This document shows positions 26,542 through 36,434 of a stretch of 64,000 nucleotides of DNA, in pieces; position 1 is the first letter of the stretch; the number at the start of each line of letters is the position of its first letter. The position numbers and the translations under genes are program-made. The stretch comes from Acinetobacter sp. TGL-Y2 (GTDB lineage: Bacteria; Pseudomonadota; Gammaproteobacteria; Pseudomonadales; Moraxellaceae). The stretch is taken from the NCBI RefSeq assembly GCF_001612555.1, contig NZ_CP015110.1:2976001-3040000 (forward strand), written 5' to 3'. Below the pieces are notes generated by a model. The model made no database searches. It was not told the origin of the DNA and saw only the letters and a list, made by a program, of their open reading frames with translations.

Positions 26542-26877
26542 TTAAAACTGAGTGGCCAAATAAGACATCATCACGGTCAAACTGAACATGGGTACATAGC
26601 GATAGGCTTTGACTAAACGTTGCTCCAGTGATGAGCTATCCTGATCTTGAAGTTGCTGTAGCGTTGCATTTAGCGCGCTGTGAAAACTCAAAATGGCACA
26701 GGCACTAAATACACTGATCGCCATAAAGCCCACCACAATTTGACTACTGCCTTCAGTGCTCGCCCAAAGCTGCATAAAAAAATGACTCAGTGGCAAAAGG
26801 CTGAGTACAAGAAGGACCGATTTGAGCATTGACCAATGAAAATGGTTAATTTGATCTGATAATAATAATGCTTTCAT
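26542..26877 (-). CDS. Small conserved-looking membrane protein of unknown function
   Basis: 111 residues with three hydrophobic segments (about 17-37, 47-66 and 94-109). A short Gln/Asp/Ser-rich stretch between the second and third (LQQLQDQDSSSLEQRLV) is probably cytoplasmic. The start ATG at 26877 is preceded by ggaggcgtaag, a strong ribosome binding site, which supports real translation. I do not recognise a family. It stands alone between lnt and the gsp genes. Confidence 0.6.
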   Translation of the reverse strand: MKALLLSDQINHFHWSMLKSVLLVLSLLPLSHFFMQLWASTEGSSQIVVGFMAISVFSACAILSFHSALNATLQQLQDQDSSSLEQRLVKAYRYVPMFSLTVMMSYLATQF

Positions 26878-27081
26878 CTTACGCCTCCTATACTCAACCT
26901 TTGTTATGAAGTCTATTATGCAAGCTTTGGGTAAAATAAATAGTCTTAATTAATTCATATTTGAGATTTCTTGTAACTATTAACTATGGGAATAATTCTT
27001 ATTATAACTCTCAAATAGTTTAAATTTAATATAACTATATTTTTTATAAACTTACGATTATTTTTATAAATGGGACATATT

Positions 27082-27124
27082 ATCACTTCACTCAATATTT
27101 ATTAATTCGATCAAGTGAAGTGAT
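27082..27124. repeat. Perfect 11-bp inverted repeat downstream of gspG
   Basis: ATCACTTCACT (27082-27092) and its complement (27114-27124) are separated by 21 AT-rich bases. No T run follows, so it is not a classic terminator; it could be a protein site or a weak RNA hairpin. The rest of the 290-base gap (26878-27169) is very AT-rich and shows no gene. Confidence 0.5.
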
Positions 27125-27169
27125 TAATACCATGCAGGCTTATTCAGACTTATTCAGAATGGTTTTCAT

Positions 27170-27607
27170 TTAGGGGGTGTAGAACAGATCCGCGTCATTG
27201 CCTTCACCACCTTGCTTACCGTCAGCGCCAAAAGAATATAGATCAAATGCACGACCTTCTGAACCCGGAATCACATATTGCAAATCATTGTCCCAGCTGT
27301 CTTTTGGATAGCCACCTTTCACATACCCCCCTGGCAACCAGTTTTTAGCCGTTGCAGGCTGAGTGACCAACGCATCTAAACCACCATCTTGCATCGATGG
27401 GTATTGGTTATTGTCTAACTTATATTGATCTAAAGCACCTGCAACACCTTTCAAGGTAATGCTGGTGGTGTCCACTTTGGCTTTCTCACCCCGTCCCATG
27501 ACATTCGGAACGATGAGTGCTGCAAGCACGCCTAAAATCACAATCACGACCATGACTTCGATTAAGGTAAAACCTGATTGTTGCATCCGTTTATTCTTGC
27601 TTTGCAT
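27170..27607 (-). CDS. gspG: Type II secretion major pseudopilin GspG
   Basis: 145 residues. The prepilin signal is clear: a short basic leader, then QQSGFTLIEVMVVIVILGVL, with cleavage by GspO between Gly and Phe, and Glu5 of the mature protein. The C-terminal half carries the conserved LDQYKLDNNQYPS segment and the calcium-site region with SFGADGKQGGEGNDAD. GspG forms the main shaft of the T2SS pseudopilus. It follows gspF on the same strand after 42 bases; the other gsp genes are elsewhere, as is usual in Acinetobacter. Confidence 0.96.
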   Translation of the reverse strand: MQSKNKRMQQSGFTLIEVMVVIVILGVLAALIVPNVMGRGEKAKVDTTSITLKGVAGALDQYKLDNNQYPSMQDGGLDALVTQPATAKNWLPGGYVKGGYPKDSWDNDLQYVIPGSEGRAFDLYSFGADGKQGGEGNDADLFYTP

Positions 27608-27649
27608 TCCAATTCTCTCTCGATTATTTGTTCAAGTATAGGTGAGTGT

Positions 27650-28855
27650 TTAAATCATATTGTTCATATTGACAATTGGCAACATCACCGCAATCACAAT
27701 CACCAAAACAATACCAGCCATGAGCACCAACATCAGCGGCTCTAGCAGTGCTAACAGTGTCGAAATCAAGGTGGTGACCTCTCGATCTTGCATGACTGAT
27801 GCACGTTGTAGCATCCGATCTAGCTCACCTGAGGCCTCACCACTTTTGATCATTTGCACCATCATTGGCGGAAAATAACCACAGCGTTCTAGCTGAGTGG
27901 CCAAGTTCCCACCTTCTGTGACACGCTCTGCTGCCACATTGACCGCATCACGAATGACCCAATTGCTACTCACCGCTGCACCAATTTTTAATGCATCGAC
28001 CAAAGGCACACCAGATTGCGTCAAAATAGACAGGGTACTGGAAAAGCGCGCCGCGTTAATGCCCTTGGAAAGCTTACCAAATAAAGGCAGTTTTAGGGTC
28101 AAGCGATCAAATGCATAATGCCCTGCTTTGGTGTTTAAAAAACGAATCAACAAGAAAATACCCAAAGCTGACGCTGCTAACACGAAAGGCCACGCCAACC
28201 GTATAAAATCACTGGCTTTCATCAGTGCAACCGTAATCCAAGGCAATGCATCTTTCGTTTGATCAAAGGTTTTAACGATATCTGGCACCACATAGGTCAT
28301 CAGGCCCATCACAATGGCAAAGGACATCAGCATTAAAATGATGGGATAAATCATCGCGGCTTGAATTTTCTTTTGCATGGCAAAACGGTTTTCAGTGTAG
28401 TCTGCAAGTTGGTCTAAAATCAGATCCAAATGACCTGAGCGCTCGCCTGCGGCAATGGTGGCAATATATAAATCTGGGAAACGTCCCGATTGTTGCATGC
28501 CTTGCGCCAATGAATGCCCTTCCATAACTTTAGAGCGCACTGAAGACATTAAATTGCGTACATGGGCTTTTTCACTTTGCTTGGAAACGGCGCGTAAACA
28601 TTCCTCTAAAGGAATACCAGCAGCAACCAGTACCGACAGCTGTCGCGTCATGAGTGCCAACTCATAGGCGGTGAATTTCTTTTGAAACCAACTTGAGTTT
28701 TGATTTTTATCTTTTTGCTCTACCGCATCAACCTGAACTGGAATCCATTGCTTATCTCGAAGTTGTTGTCGAATTTGACGTGCCGAATCACCCTCGAGCA
28801 CGCCCTTTTGCTGCTTCCCTGAAGCATCTATGGCAGTATATTGATATGCAGGCAT
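27650..28855 (-). CDS. gspF: Type II secretion inner-membrane platform protein GspF
   Basis: 401 residues. N-terminal MPAYQYTAIDASGKQQKGV is the family start, followed by two T2SSF domains (about 70-190 and 270-395), each with GIPLEECL- or GVPLVDALK-type signature (AAGIPLEECLRAVSKQSE, QSGVPLVDALKIGAAV). Three membrane segments lie around 170-190, 220-240 and 375-395. GspF anchors the secretion ATPase and pseudopilus assembly. First gene of a gspF-gspG pair. Confidence 0.96.
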   Translation of the reverse strand: MPAYQYTAIDASGKQQKGVLEGDSARQIRQQLRDKQWIPVQVDAVEQKDKNQNSSWFQKKFTAYELALMTRQLSVLVAAGIPLEECLRAVSKQSEKAHVRNLMSSVRSKVMEGHSLAQGMQQSGRFPDLYIATIAAGERSGHLDLILDQLADYTENRFAMQKKIQAAMIYPIILMLMSFAIVMGLMTYVVPDIVKTFDQTKDALPWITVALMKASDFIRLAWPFVLAASALGIFLLIRFLNTKAGHYAFDRLTLKLPLFGKLSKGINAARFSSTLSILTQSGVPLVDALKIGAAVSSNWVIRDAVNVAAERVTEGGNLATQLERCGYFPPMMVQMIKSGEASGELDRMLQRASVMQDREVTTLISTLLALLEPLMLVLMAGIVLVIVIAVMLPIVNMNNMI

Positions 28856-29007
28856 TATAATGCTCTAGTTTTCCTAAATATTGAGTCTTGAGTGTTGCTT
28901 AACACCCATAAAATCATTCATATTCGATTGAATCAATGACGATTCACTTTAGCATAAGCCTGAACCAACCACGATAAAATTTCATATTGTCGAGCCGAAT
29001 ACTCTAT

Positions 29008-31230
29008 ATGACAAATATTACAGAATTAAGCCAAGCCATTTACCGCGTGCGGGTTGCTGTACCTGTACACCTGTATGATTGTTTTGATTATCAAGTGTCA
29101 GCCGAAGAATATTCACAAATAAAAATGGGTTCACGTGTTGCAGTGTCATTTGGCAGGCAAAATGTAGTGGGTATCGTGACCGAAAAACTCAGTGCTGAGT
29201 CTCCGATTGACCCGCGCTTTAAACTGAAAAACATCACTGAACTTTTAGATGATCAGCCCCTCATTAATGATACTGTGTTAAAACTTGCCACATGGTCAGC
29301 GCAGTATTACCAATTTCCCATTGGCGAGGTCATGCATATTACGCTTCCCACTTTACTGCGCCAAGGCAAACCTTATAACTTATTGGCACGCACCTGGAAA
29401 GTGTTGGATCTCGATGCAGAGCCACGCGTGAAGCGCTCCTTAAAGCAACTTGAAGCTTATAAAATTTTAAAATTGCATCCACAAGGCACTTTAGAGACTA
29501 TTTTAAATTTGAGTGGTGTGGAAACGGCGACCTTAAAAGCGATTGAAAAAAAAGGACTCATTCAGTGTCAACTCGAGGCACAAAATTTTGAGCCTGAACC
29601 TGTGCAATTGGCACAAATGCCTTTAACCGCAAATGATGAACAAAAGAAAGCTATTCAACGTATTTTAAAAGATCAGAAAAATTATCATGCGTTCTTGCTC
29701 GACGGTCTCACCGGTAGTGGTAAAACTGAAGTGTATTTGCAGGTGATGCATGAGGTGTTAAAGCAAGGCAAACAGGTGCTGGTTTTGGTGCCTGAAATTG
29801 GTTTGACTCCACAAACCATCAGCCGTTTTCAATCACGCTTTCACTGCAACATAGTCCTGATGCATTCGGGTTTAAATGACGCTAAGCGCTTACAAGCTTG
29901 GCAATATGCCCAAACGGGTAAAGCCTCTATTATTTTGGGAACGCGCTCTGCCATCTATACCCCCATGCCGAATTTAGGCTTGATTATTTTAGATGAAGAA
30001 CATGATTTATCGTTTAAACAACAAGAAGGGTTTCGTTATCACGCGCGTGATGTTGCCATGTACCGTGCTTTTTTGGAAAAGTGTCCGATCATTTTAGGCT
30101 CAGCCACACCCAGCATTGACAGTTTTCATTTGGCTGAACAAGGCAAACTGACACGTATGGAGTTAAATCATCGTGCAGGTGGGGCAAGCATGCCGAAAAT
30201 ACATTTGATTGATTTAAAAATTGCCAAAAAACAACATGGGATCAGTGAAGCGCTGATTAAGGAAGTTCAAACGCGTTTAGATAATAAAGAACAGGTGCTG
30301 ATTTTTTTAAACCGTCGGGGTTATGCCCCTGTGCTGATTTGTGAAAGTTGTGCTTGGCAAGCCAATTGTCCACACTGTGATGCGCATTTTACTTTACATA
30401 AAAAACCCTACGAGCATTTACACTGTCATCACTGTGGCACCATTAACCGCCTACCTGATGCCTGTCCGCAGTGTCATCAAAATACATTAAAACCCATTGG
30501 TATGGGTACGGCAAAAGTCGAAGAAAGTTTAAATGAGTTATTTCCAGAACATAAAATCATTCGAGTAGATCGTGATTCGACCAGTCGTGTCGGCAGTTGG
30601 CAAAAAATTTACGATCAGATTCATAAAAGTGAACCCATGATTTTATTGGGCACACAAATGCTGGCCAAGGGACATCACTTCCCTTATGTCACGCTGGTGG
30701 CGATTTTAGATATAGACTCAGGTTTACTCAGTGTGGACTTCCGTGCCACTGAACGTACGGCGCAGCTCATCATTCAAGTGGCGGGACGTGCAGGACGAGG
30801 CGAGAAAAAAGGTGAAGTGTATTTACAAACCTTACGCCCAGATCATCCACTGCTGAACACTTTAATACAAAAAGATTATCGGGCTTTTGCCAAAGAGACA
30901 TTAAAAGACCGTCAAATGGCACTGCTTCCACCGTGTCGTTATGCGGTTTTACTGCGCTGTGAATCCAAGAATCAAGAAGACAACCAAAAGTTCCTGACAG
31001 AAATGACTGAGTTACTCAGACAACATGCTGGAGATTTGATTGATATTTGGGGACCAATTCCTGCGCCTATGGAACGTAAGGCAGGACGCTATCAAGCGCA
31101 TGTGGTGTTATTGTCTTTAGAGCGCGCAAAGTTGCATTTTTATCTACGTGAATGGTGGCAACAGGTTTTGCATTACAAACCCTCTGGCATGAAGCTGACC
31201 ATTGATGTAGACCCACAAGAGCTCAGCTAG
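29008..31230 (+). CDS. priA: Primosomal protein N' (replication restart helicase PriA)
   Basis: 740 residues from the ATG at 29008; a TTG at 28987 is also in frame. It restarts stalled replication forks by loading the replisome. An N-terminal DNA-binding domain (VRVAVPVHLYDCFDYQV) precedes helicase motifs: Walker A DGLTGSGKTEVY, Walker B ILDEEHDLSFKQQ, GSATPS, and VAGRAGRG. The inserted zinc-binding Cys cluster (CESCAWQANCPHC, then CHHCG and CPQCH) is complete. Divergent from gspF. Confidence 0.96.
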   Translation: MTNITELSQAIYRVRVAVPVHLYDCFDYQVSAEEYSQIKMGSRVAVSFGRQNVVGIVTEKLSAESPIDPRFKLKNITELLDDQPLINDTVLKLATWSAQYYQFPIGEVMHITLPTLLRQGKPYNLLARTWKVLDLDAEPRVKRSLKQLEAYKILKLHPQGTLETILNLSGVETATLKAIEKKGLIQCQLEAQNFEPEPVQLAQMPLTANDEQKKAIQRILKDQKNYHAFLLDGLTGSGKTEVYLQVMHEVLKQGKQVLVLVPEIGLTPQTISRFQSRFHCNIVLMHSGLNDAKRLQAWQYAQTGKASIILGTRSAIYTPMPNLGLIILDEEHDLSFKQQEGFRYHARDVAMYRAFLEKCPIILGSATPSIDSFHLAEQGKLTRMELNHRAGGASMPKIHLIDLKIAKKQHGISEALIKEVQTRLDNKEQVLIFLNRRGYAPVLICESCAWQANCPHCDAHFTLHKKPYEHLHCHHCGTINRLPDACPQCHQNTLKPIGMGTAKVEESLNELFPEHKIIRVDRDSTSRVGSWQKIYDQIHKSEPMILLGTQMLAKGHHFPYVTLVAILDIDSGLLSVDFRATERTAQLIIQVAGRAGRGEKKGEVYLQTLRPDHPLLNTLIQKDYRAFAKETLKDRQMALLPPCRYAVLLRCESKNQEDNQKFLTEMTELLRQHAGDLIDIWGPIPAPMERKAGRYQAHVVLLSLERAKLHFYLREWWQQVLHYKPSGMKLTIDVDPQELS

Positions 31231-31432
31231 TGATTTTTCCCCAGCCAGTTCCGTACACAAATTTTCATATAACATTTAAACTGAGAAGATTATAATTTTT
31301 GAAGTTTAATATTCAGCCCTATAGAGCAAACCCGCTTGGGGAATGGATTAAATCGTTCAAAAACTCAACAGAAATCTATATGACCTTAAATAAAACTCAA
31401 TCATTTAAATAACAACAATTCAGGAAACGCCC

Positions 31433-33313
31433 ATGTCATTACTGTTACAAATTACCATTTTCCTTGCCGCTGCACTCATTCTCGTGCCGCTTGGAAAGCG
31501 CTTGGGGATTGCGACAGTTTTGGGCTATTTATTGACTGGCATTTTGCTCGGTCCAAGTGTGCTGAACATTGCACGCGATGCAGATGCCATTATGCATTTG
31601 GCAGAGTTTGGTGTGATTTTACTGATGTTCCTCATTGGTTTAGAGCTACGTCCACAGCGTCTTTGGCAAATGCGTCGATCTATCTTTGTGTTAGGCTCGG
31701 CTCAAGTGTTCATTACTGGGGTTGTCTTGATGGGAACAGCTTGGCTCTTGTTCCAACAATCCCTATCAGCCAGTTTTGTCATTGGTTTTGCATTGGCTCT
31801 GTCTTCTACCGCTTTTGTGTTACAGCTTTTATCTGAACAGCAGCAGCTCAATACCACACATGGTCAGCAATCCTTTTCGATTTTACTGTTTCAAGACATC
31901 GCTGCAATTCCACTGATTGCACTGATTCCTTTACTCGCTGGAAGCCAATCCAGTCATCATGGCATTGCCTATTTCGCTGCCGTGATTGCCACCTTTACAG
32001 GTTTGTTTTTGTTCAGCCGTTATGTAATGCGTCCATTTTTCCGGTTTATCGTAAAAAGTGGTGCCACGGAGCTGATTACCGCAGCAGGACTGTTCATTGT
32101 GATTGCAGTCGTCGTGCTCATGGATGTGCTCGGGATCAGTACCACTTTGGGCGCATTTTTAACAGGTGTTTTACTGGCTGATTCAGAATTTCGTCATGAA
32201 CTTGAAGCCAGCATTAACCCTTTTAAAGGTCTGCTGCTGGGTTTATTTTTCATGACCGTGGGCATGAGCACACCGCTTGGGCTGATTGTTGAAATGCCTC
32301 TGTTGATTATTGGCGGAGCATTGTTACTCATTTTCATCAAAGCCATATTGATGCTCGCTATTGCGCGGTATTACCAATACGAATGGAAGCAAAGTATTTT
32401 AATCGCGGTGTGTCTGGCGCAAGGCGGTGAGTTTGCTTATGTCGTTTTGGCGGTAGCGCGAAGTGAAAACGTGATGAGCCAAGCACTCATAGATCCAGTG
32501 ACGCTGATCGTGACGCTTTCTATGGCACTTACGCCTATTTTCTTTTGGATGGTGCAAAAATGGTTGGTGCCTGTATTTGAGCAAAAAGATGTGCCTGAAT
32601 ACGATGATATCCCAGATGCACATGCGCCGATGATTATTGCGGGCTTTGGACGTGTTGGACAGATTGTCGCGCGCTTGGCTCACATGCAGCGCATTGCTTT
32701 TACTGCCATAGACAACAATATTGATCGGATTGATTTTGTGCGTAAATATGGCGGTAAACTGTATTATGGCGATGCAACCCAGCCTGAAATGTTACGCTCT
32801 GCGGGCATTCAACATGCCAAAGTTTTTGTGCTCGCGATTGATGACGTTGAAGTGTCAATGAATGTGGCACGGCATATCCGATTGAATTATCCTACGCTAC
32901 TTTTGGTGGTGCGTGCGCGTGACCGTTACCACATGCATTTACTCAAAGACTTAGGCATTGAATATATTTGGCGTGAAACGTATTTGTCATCGCTGGGCAT
33001 GGCGTATCGTGCGATGTGTATTGTTGGTGTTTCAGAGGAAGATGCTAAAAATAGCATTGAAATCTTCCGTGATTATGATGAAAAGCTCATTGCAGAACAA
33101 CAGCGCATCTATACCGACGAACAAAAAGTCTATGAGAGTTACCGTAACTTCTTGGGTGAGCTTGAGCATATCTTTGAAAGTGATGCCAAGAACCTGGAAA
33201 AGAATGAAGCTGAAGCACAACGCGATAGAATTGATCTGCTGCGTCACTCCAGTTTACATAAAGCACAACATACACCCGATCAGATTAATGTTTGTCGTGA
33301 TGAAGAAAATTAA
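31433..33313 (+). CDS. Kef-type K+/H+ antiporter (CPA2 family)
   Basis: 626 residues. An N-terminal sodium/hydrogen exchanger domain of about 12 membrane segments (residues 1-380; LGYLLTGILLGPSVLN is the family signature) is followed by a RCK/TrkA-N domain (IIAGFGRVGQIVARLA near 402, with GDATQPEML) that binds nucleotide. It resembles KefB/KefC, which release potassium during electrophile stress. The C-terminal ~90 residues form a charged helical tail. No KefF/KefG partner gene is adjacent, so a specific Kef assignment is not made. Ribosome binding site caggaaacgccc. Confidence 0.88.
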   Translation: MSLLLQITIFLAAALILVPLGKRLGIATVLGYLLTGILLGPSVLNIARDADAIMHLAEFGVILLMFLIGLELRPQRLWQMRRSIFVLGSAQVFITGVVLMGTAWLLFQQSLSASFVIGFALALSSTAFVLQLLSEQQQLNTTHGQQSFSILLFQDIAAIPLIALIPLLAGSQSSHHGIAYFAAVIATFTGLFLFSRYVMRPFFRFIVKSGATELITAAGLFIVIAVVVLMDVLGISTTLGAFLTGVLLADSEFRHELEASINPFKGLLLGLFFMTVGMSTPLGLIVEMPLLIIGGALLLIFIKAILMLAIARYYQYEWKQSILIAVCLAQGGEFAYVVLAVARSENVMSQALIDPVTLIVTLSMALTPIFFWMVQKWLVPVFEQKDVPEYDDIPDAHAPMIIAGFGRVGQIVARLAHMQRIAFTAIDNNIDRIDFVRKYGGKLYYGDATQPEMLRSAGIQHAKVFVLAIDDVEVSMNVARHIRLNYPTLLLVVRARDRYHMHLLKDLGIEYIWRETYLSSLGMAYRAMCIVGVSEEDAKNSIEIFRDYDEKLIAEQQRIYTDEQKVYESYRNFLGELEHIFESDAKNLEKNEAEAQRDRIDLLRHSSLHKAQHTPDQINVCRDEEN

Positions 33314-33363
33314 CTTGTGATTTACAATATAGTCACCATCTAAGCAGGGATTTGGAGAATTTT

Positions 33364-34239
33364 ATGTCTGATTTACGTCAACGTTTTTTTATTGAAAATA
33401 GCCCTGTTCGCGGTGAAGTGGTTCATCTTGAAGATGCCTTGCAAACCATTTTATCTCAAAGAACCTATGCACCTGCCATTCAAGTCCTGCTGGGTGAAAT
33501 GCTTAGCGCAACCGCTTTGCTGGCAAGTACACTCAAAATTAAAGGACGTATTAGCCTCCAAATTCAAGCCAGCGGCACTTTAAAATGGGCGATGGCAGAA
33601 TGTAATCACTTGGGTGAATTACGGGCCTTGGCGGATTATGAAGAAGATCCACATTTCAATCAGGCAGAAGACAGTAGCACAGTACTTTCAAGCTTGCTTA
33701 GTCCCGTTTTATTTATCAATATCGAACCTGAGTTTGGGGAACGTTATCAAGGTATCGTGCCACTCGATAAACCGACTTTAGCCAAATGCCTGATGCAATA
33801 CTATGATTTGTCCGCACAAATTCCAACGCGTATTGTACTTGCAAGCTCTAACCAACGTTCTGGCGGTTTACTGATTCAATTGTTACCGCGTAATAATGAA
33901 GAAGAACAGCAATTGGTCGATGAAGATATTTGGCCACGTTTGACCTTGTTGACAGAAACACTGAAAACTGAAGAATTAACTCAGCTTGATGCCCAAGAAA
34001 TTTTATATCGTTTATACAACGAAGAAGAGGTGCGCTTACCTGAAGCTGAAAAACTTCAGTTTGGTTGTACCTGTTCACGTGAACGCTGTGCTACTGCACT
34101 TGAACAGATTGGCGTTGAGTCTGTACGTGAAACGCTTGAAGTTCAAAATCCAATCAATATGGATTGCCAGTTCTGTAGCACGCAGTACAGCTTTAGTGCA
34201 GAAGAAGCCTTGGCATTGTTTGGTGAGCACTTAAGTTAA
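33364..34239 (+). CDS. hslO: Redox-regulated chaperone Hsp33
   Basis: 291 residues; a holdase chaperone activated by oxidation. The zinc redox switch is at the C-terminus: CTCSRERC supplies the CxC pair and DCQFCSTQY the CxxC pair. The N-terminal domain starts SDLRQRFFIENSPVRGE. I chose the ATG at 33364, preceded by ggagaa, over a TTG at 33352. A terminator follows at 34279. Confidence 0.95.
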   Translation: MSDLRQRFFIENSPVRGEVVHLEDALQTILSQRTYAPAIQVLLGEMLSATALLASTLKIKGRISLQIQASGTLKWAMAECNHLGELRALADYEEDPHFNQAEDSSTVLSSLLSPVLFINIEPEFGERYQGIVPLDKPTLAKCLMQYYDLSAQIPTRIVLASSNQRSGGLLIQLLPRNNEEEQQLVDEDIWPRLTLLTETLKTEELTQLDAQEILYRLYNEEEVRLPEAEKLQFGCTCSRERCATALEQIGVESVRETLEVQNPINMDCQFCSTQYSFSAEEALALFGEHLS

Positions 34240-34278
34240 TTCTTCAACTTTCATGACTCGATCATCGCTAAAATTAAG

Positions 34279-34304
34279 GAGTGGGCATTCCCCCACTCTT
34301 TTTT
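34279..34304 (+). terminator. Rho-independent terminator after hslO
   Basis: Stem GAGTGGG / CCCACTC (34279-34285 and 34292-34298) followed by six T. Confidence 0.8.
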
Positions 34305-34337
34305 ATGTCTCGTTTTATGTCTCGTTTTTATGTCTAG
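34301..34337. repeat. Three tandem 12-bp units in the hslO-cbpA gap
   Basis: TTTTATGTCTCG occurs twice exactly (34301-34312, 34313-34324) and a third time with changes (34325-34337). It begins inside the terminator T run. The remaining gap up to 34578 is AT-rich, has a short inverted repeat (AAGTGA / TCACTT near 34431-34448) and no gene. Confidence 0.7.
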
Positions 34338-34578
34338 ATCTATGCGTTTCGAAATTGTAAAAAAATTCAAATCTAAGCTTAAATTTAATCCAACTGAATA
34401 CAATTAAAAATAATTGAAATATATCAACTAAGTGACGCAGTTCACTTAAATGCTAAGTCTAATGCGAATAAACGCGCCTTGGTAAAGTTTAGAAACAATT
34501 AATCACCAACGAGACATATTGTAGTCACGAAAACTCTGTCCATAATGGTTAAAACGCAATCAATGGTTATTTATTGCA

Positions 34579-35547
34579 ATGGAAAAAAACTATTATGAAG
34601 AACTGGATTTAAAACGTGATGTCACCATAGATGACATCAAAAAAGCATACCGAAAATTAGCCCGGAAATACCATCCTGATGTCAGCAAAGAATCCAATGC
34701 AGAAGAGATGATGCAAAGGATTAATGTGGCTTATGACACTTTAAGTGATGCGGAAAAGAAAAAAAAATACGATTTCGAAATCGACCATCCACAAGTTGCA
34801 GACGCATTTGGTGGCACAGGTACGGATGATTTTGGTGGTTATCAAGCTCATTCAAATCAACAGCAATCAGCTCAATTTAATGGTTTTGAAGATTTGTTTG
34901 GTCGCTTTGGACAAGGTTTTGGTGGTGGGAAGCATTATTCTAGTCAAAATTCAAATCAAAGTCGTGCTTCCCATTCAAATCGCCCCTTTCGCGGTGAAGA
35001 TCAGCACGCCAGCTTAGAAGTTGATTTAGATGTGGCATTTCACGGTACAACTCAAAATATTACTCTACAGATTCCGAGCTTCAATGCCTATGGTGAAGCT
35101 GAAGTTCAGCGTAAAACCCTTGAAGTTAAAATTCCAAAAGGCATGAAACAAGGTCAACAGATCAGGTTAAGCCAGCAAGGTCAAGCGGGTATCAATGGCG
35201 GTGAAGCTGGCGATTTATACATTGAAATTCACTATAAACATAGCCCAAACACCCGCGTTGAAGATGCAGATATTTATTACAGCATTGACATTAGTCCATG
35301 GGAAGCAGCACTGGGTCAAAATATTGAAGTGATGACACCCGCAGGAAGGATCAATGTCTCTATCCCCAAAAATACAGTCTATGGCAAACAACTGCGCCTT
35401 AAAAAAAAAGGCATTCCTGCCAAAATACCAGGACACTTATACCTGATTTTAAATATTGTTTACCCCAAAGCGGAAACCGAACAACACCTGCATGCGTATG
35501 AGGACTTTGCCAAAGCATTTTCGCACTTTAATCCTCGATCCAACTAA
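34579..35547 (+). CDS. cbpA: Curved DNA-binding protein CbpA (DnaJ family)
   Basis: 322 residues, a DnaJ paralogue without the zinc-finger domain. J domain at residues 1-68 with the HPD motif in KYHPDVSKES. A Gly/Phe/Gln/Ser-rich linker (about 70-140; e.g. GRFGQGFGGGKHYSSQNS) precedes two DnaJ C-terminal beta domains with the characteristic EVKIPKGMKQGQQIRL segment. It works with DnaK and binds curved DNA. It is followed 12 bases on by its modulator gene cbpM, the normal operon. Confidence 0.93.
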   Translation: MEKNYYEELDLKRDVTIDDIKKAYRKLARKYHPDVSKESNAEEMMQRINVAYDTLSDAEKKKKYDFEIDHPQVADAFGGTGTDDFGGYQAHSNQQQSAQFNGFEDLFGRFGQGFGGGKHYSSQNSNQSRASHSNRPFRGEDQHASLEVDLDVAFHGTTQNITLQIPSFNAYGEAEVQRKTLEVKIPKGMKQGQQIRLSQQGQAGINGGEAGDLYIEIHYKHSPNTRVEDADIYYSIDISPWEAALGQNIEVMTPAGRINVSIPKNTVYGKQLRLKKKGIPAKIPGHLYLILNIVYPKAETEQHLHAYEDFAKAFSHFNPRSN

Positions 35548-35559
35548 AGGAGAGCTGAG

Positions 35560-35898
35560 ATGACGACGATCCAATATCGTGAAATCATTCAAAATGGATG
35601 TTTAGAAGCTGAAATTGTCGATGAGCATTATATTTTTGATTTGCATCATTTTGCCCAAGCCTGTGGGCAAAGCCCTGAATGGGTCTTGCAACTTCTAGAA
35701 TACGAAATTTTACCCGCACGTAGCGATACCCGAATTCATCAATTCTTTGGAGAGGAATTGACCCGAGCAAGGCGTGCCTATCGCTTACAACGTGATTTTG
35801 AAGCAAGTTTTTCAGCCGTTGCCATGATGCTGGATTTGATTGATGAAGTGCAGCAGCTGCGCAAGCAAGTCAAACATCCGCAGATCAGTAAAAGTTGA
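35560..35898 (+). CDS. cbpM: Chaperone modulator CbpM
   Basis: 112 residues, a MerR-like helix-turn-helix fold protein that inhibits the J domain of CbpA. The segment HFAQACGQSPEWVLQLLEYEIL holds the helix-turn-helix; a C-terminal helix ends DEVQQLRKQVKH. It has a strong ribosome binding site, aaaggaga, and directly follows cbpA. Confidence 0.9.
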   Translation: MTTIQYREIIQNGCLEAEIVDEHYIFDLHHFAQACGQSPEWVLQLLEYEILPARSDTRIHQFFGEELTRARRAYRLQRDFEASFSAVAMMLDLIDEVQQLRKQVKHPQISKS

Positions 35899-36010
35899 TT
35901 TAATGAAAACCTAATCATGTTTTATTCATTTACAGCACGATGAAGATTTTTCACACTGACTAATCTTCTCTCCCCCTCTTTATTTCCAACATGAGGTAGA
36001 TACATCGACC

Positions 36011-36277
36011 ATGAACACAAAAACTATGAATAAAAAACTGAAAAACATGTTTCCTGAACACCGAGATTTAATGCAAATCCTGTTACTGGAGGATCCACAT
36101 TTTGCCAAAATGATGCTGGACCATGACGAGTTAGATCGACAGATTACCCAGCTTGAACAAGATCTGGTGAATTTGATCAATGAGGACATTGAATGTTTAA
36201 AACGGAAAAAACTAAAGCTAAAAGATGAGATATATCTCTTACTTAAGAAAAAAAATGAGGATAAGCTCGCATTTTAA
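36011..36277 (+). CDS. YdcH family (DUF465) coiled-coil protein
   Basis: 88 residues. FPEHRDLMQILLLEDPHFAKM is the DUF465 entry, followed by a long helical coiled coil (DELDRQITQLEQDL... to LKLKDEIYLLLKKK) and a short tail. Family members are small and of unknown function. The ATG at 36011 is preceded by gaggtag at slightly long spacing; an in-frame ATG at 36026 is possible. Confidence 0.85.
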   Translation: MNTKTMNKKLKNMFPEHRDLMQILLLEDPHFAKMMLDHDELDRQITQLEQDLVNLINEDIECLKRKKLKLKDEIYLLLKKKNEDKLAF

Positions 36278-36434
36278 TTAAGTTTTAAAAAAAAATGTTG
36301 CTTTTTATACTGCTATTAGTCTAATTTTATATTTATCAAAAAAATAGAATATGGATATTCTAAGTAAAAGGATGATTATTACTCTATATTCATGCCGAAT
36401 ACACCTAATAATGACAAATATTGGATAATTAACT

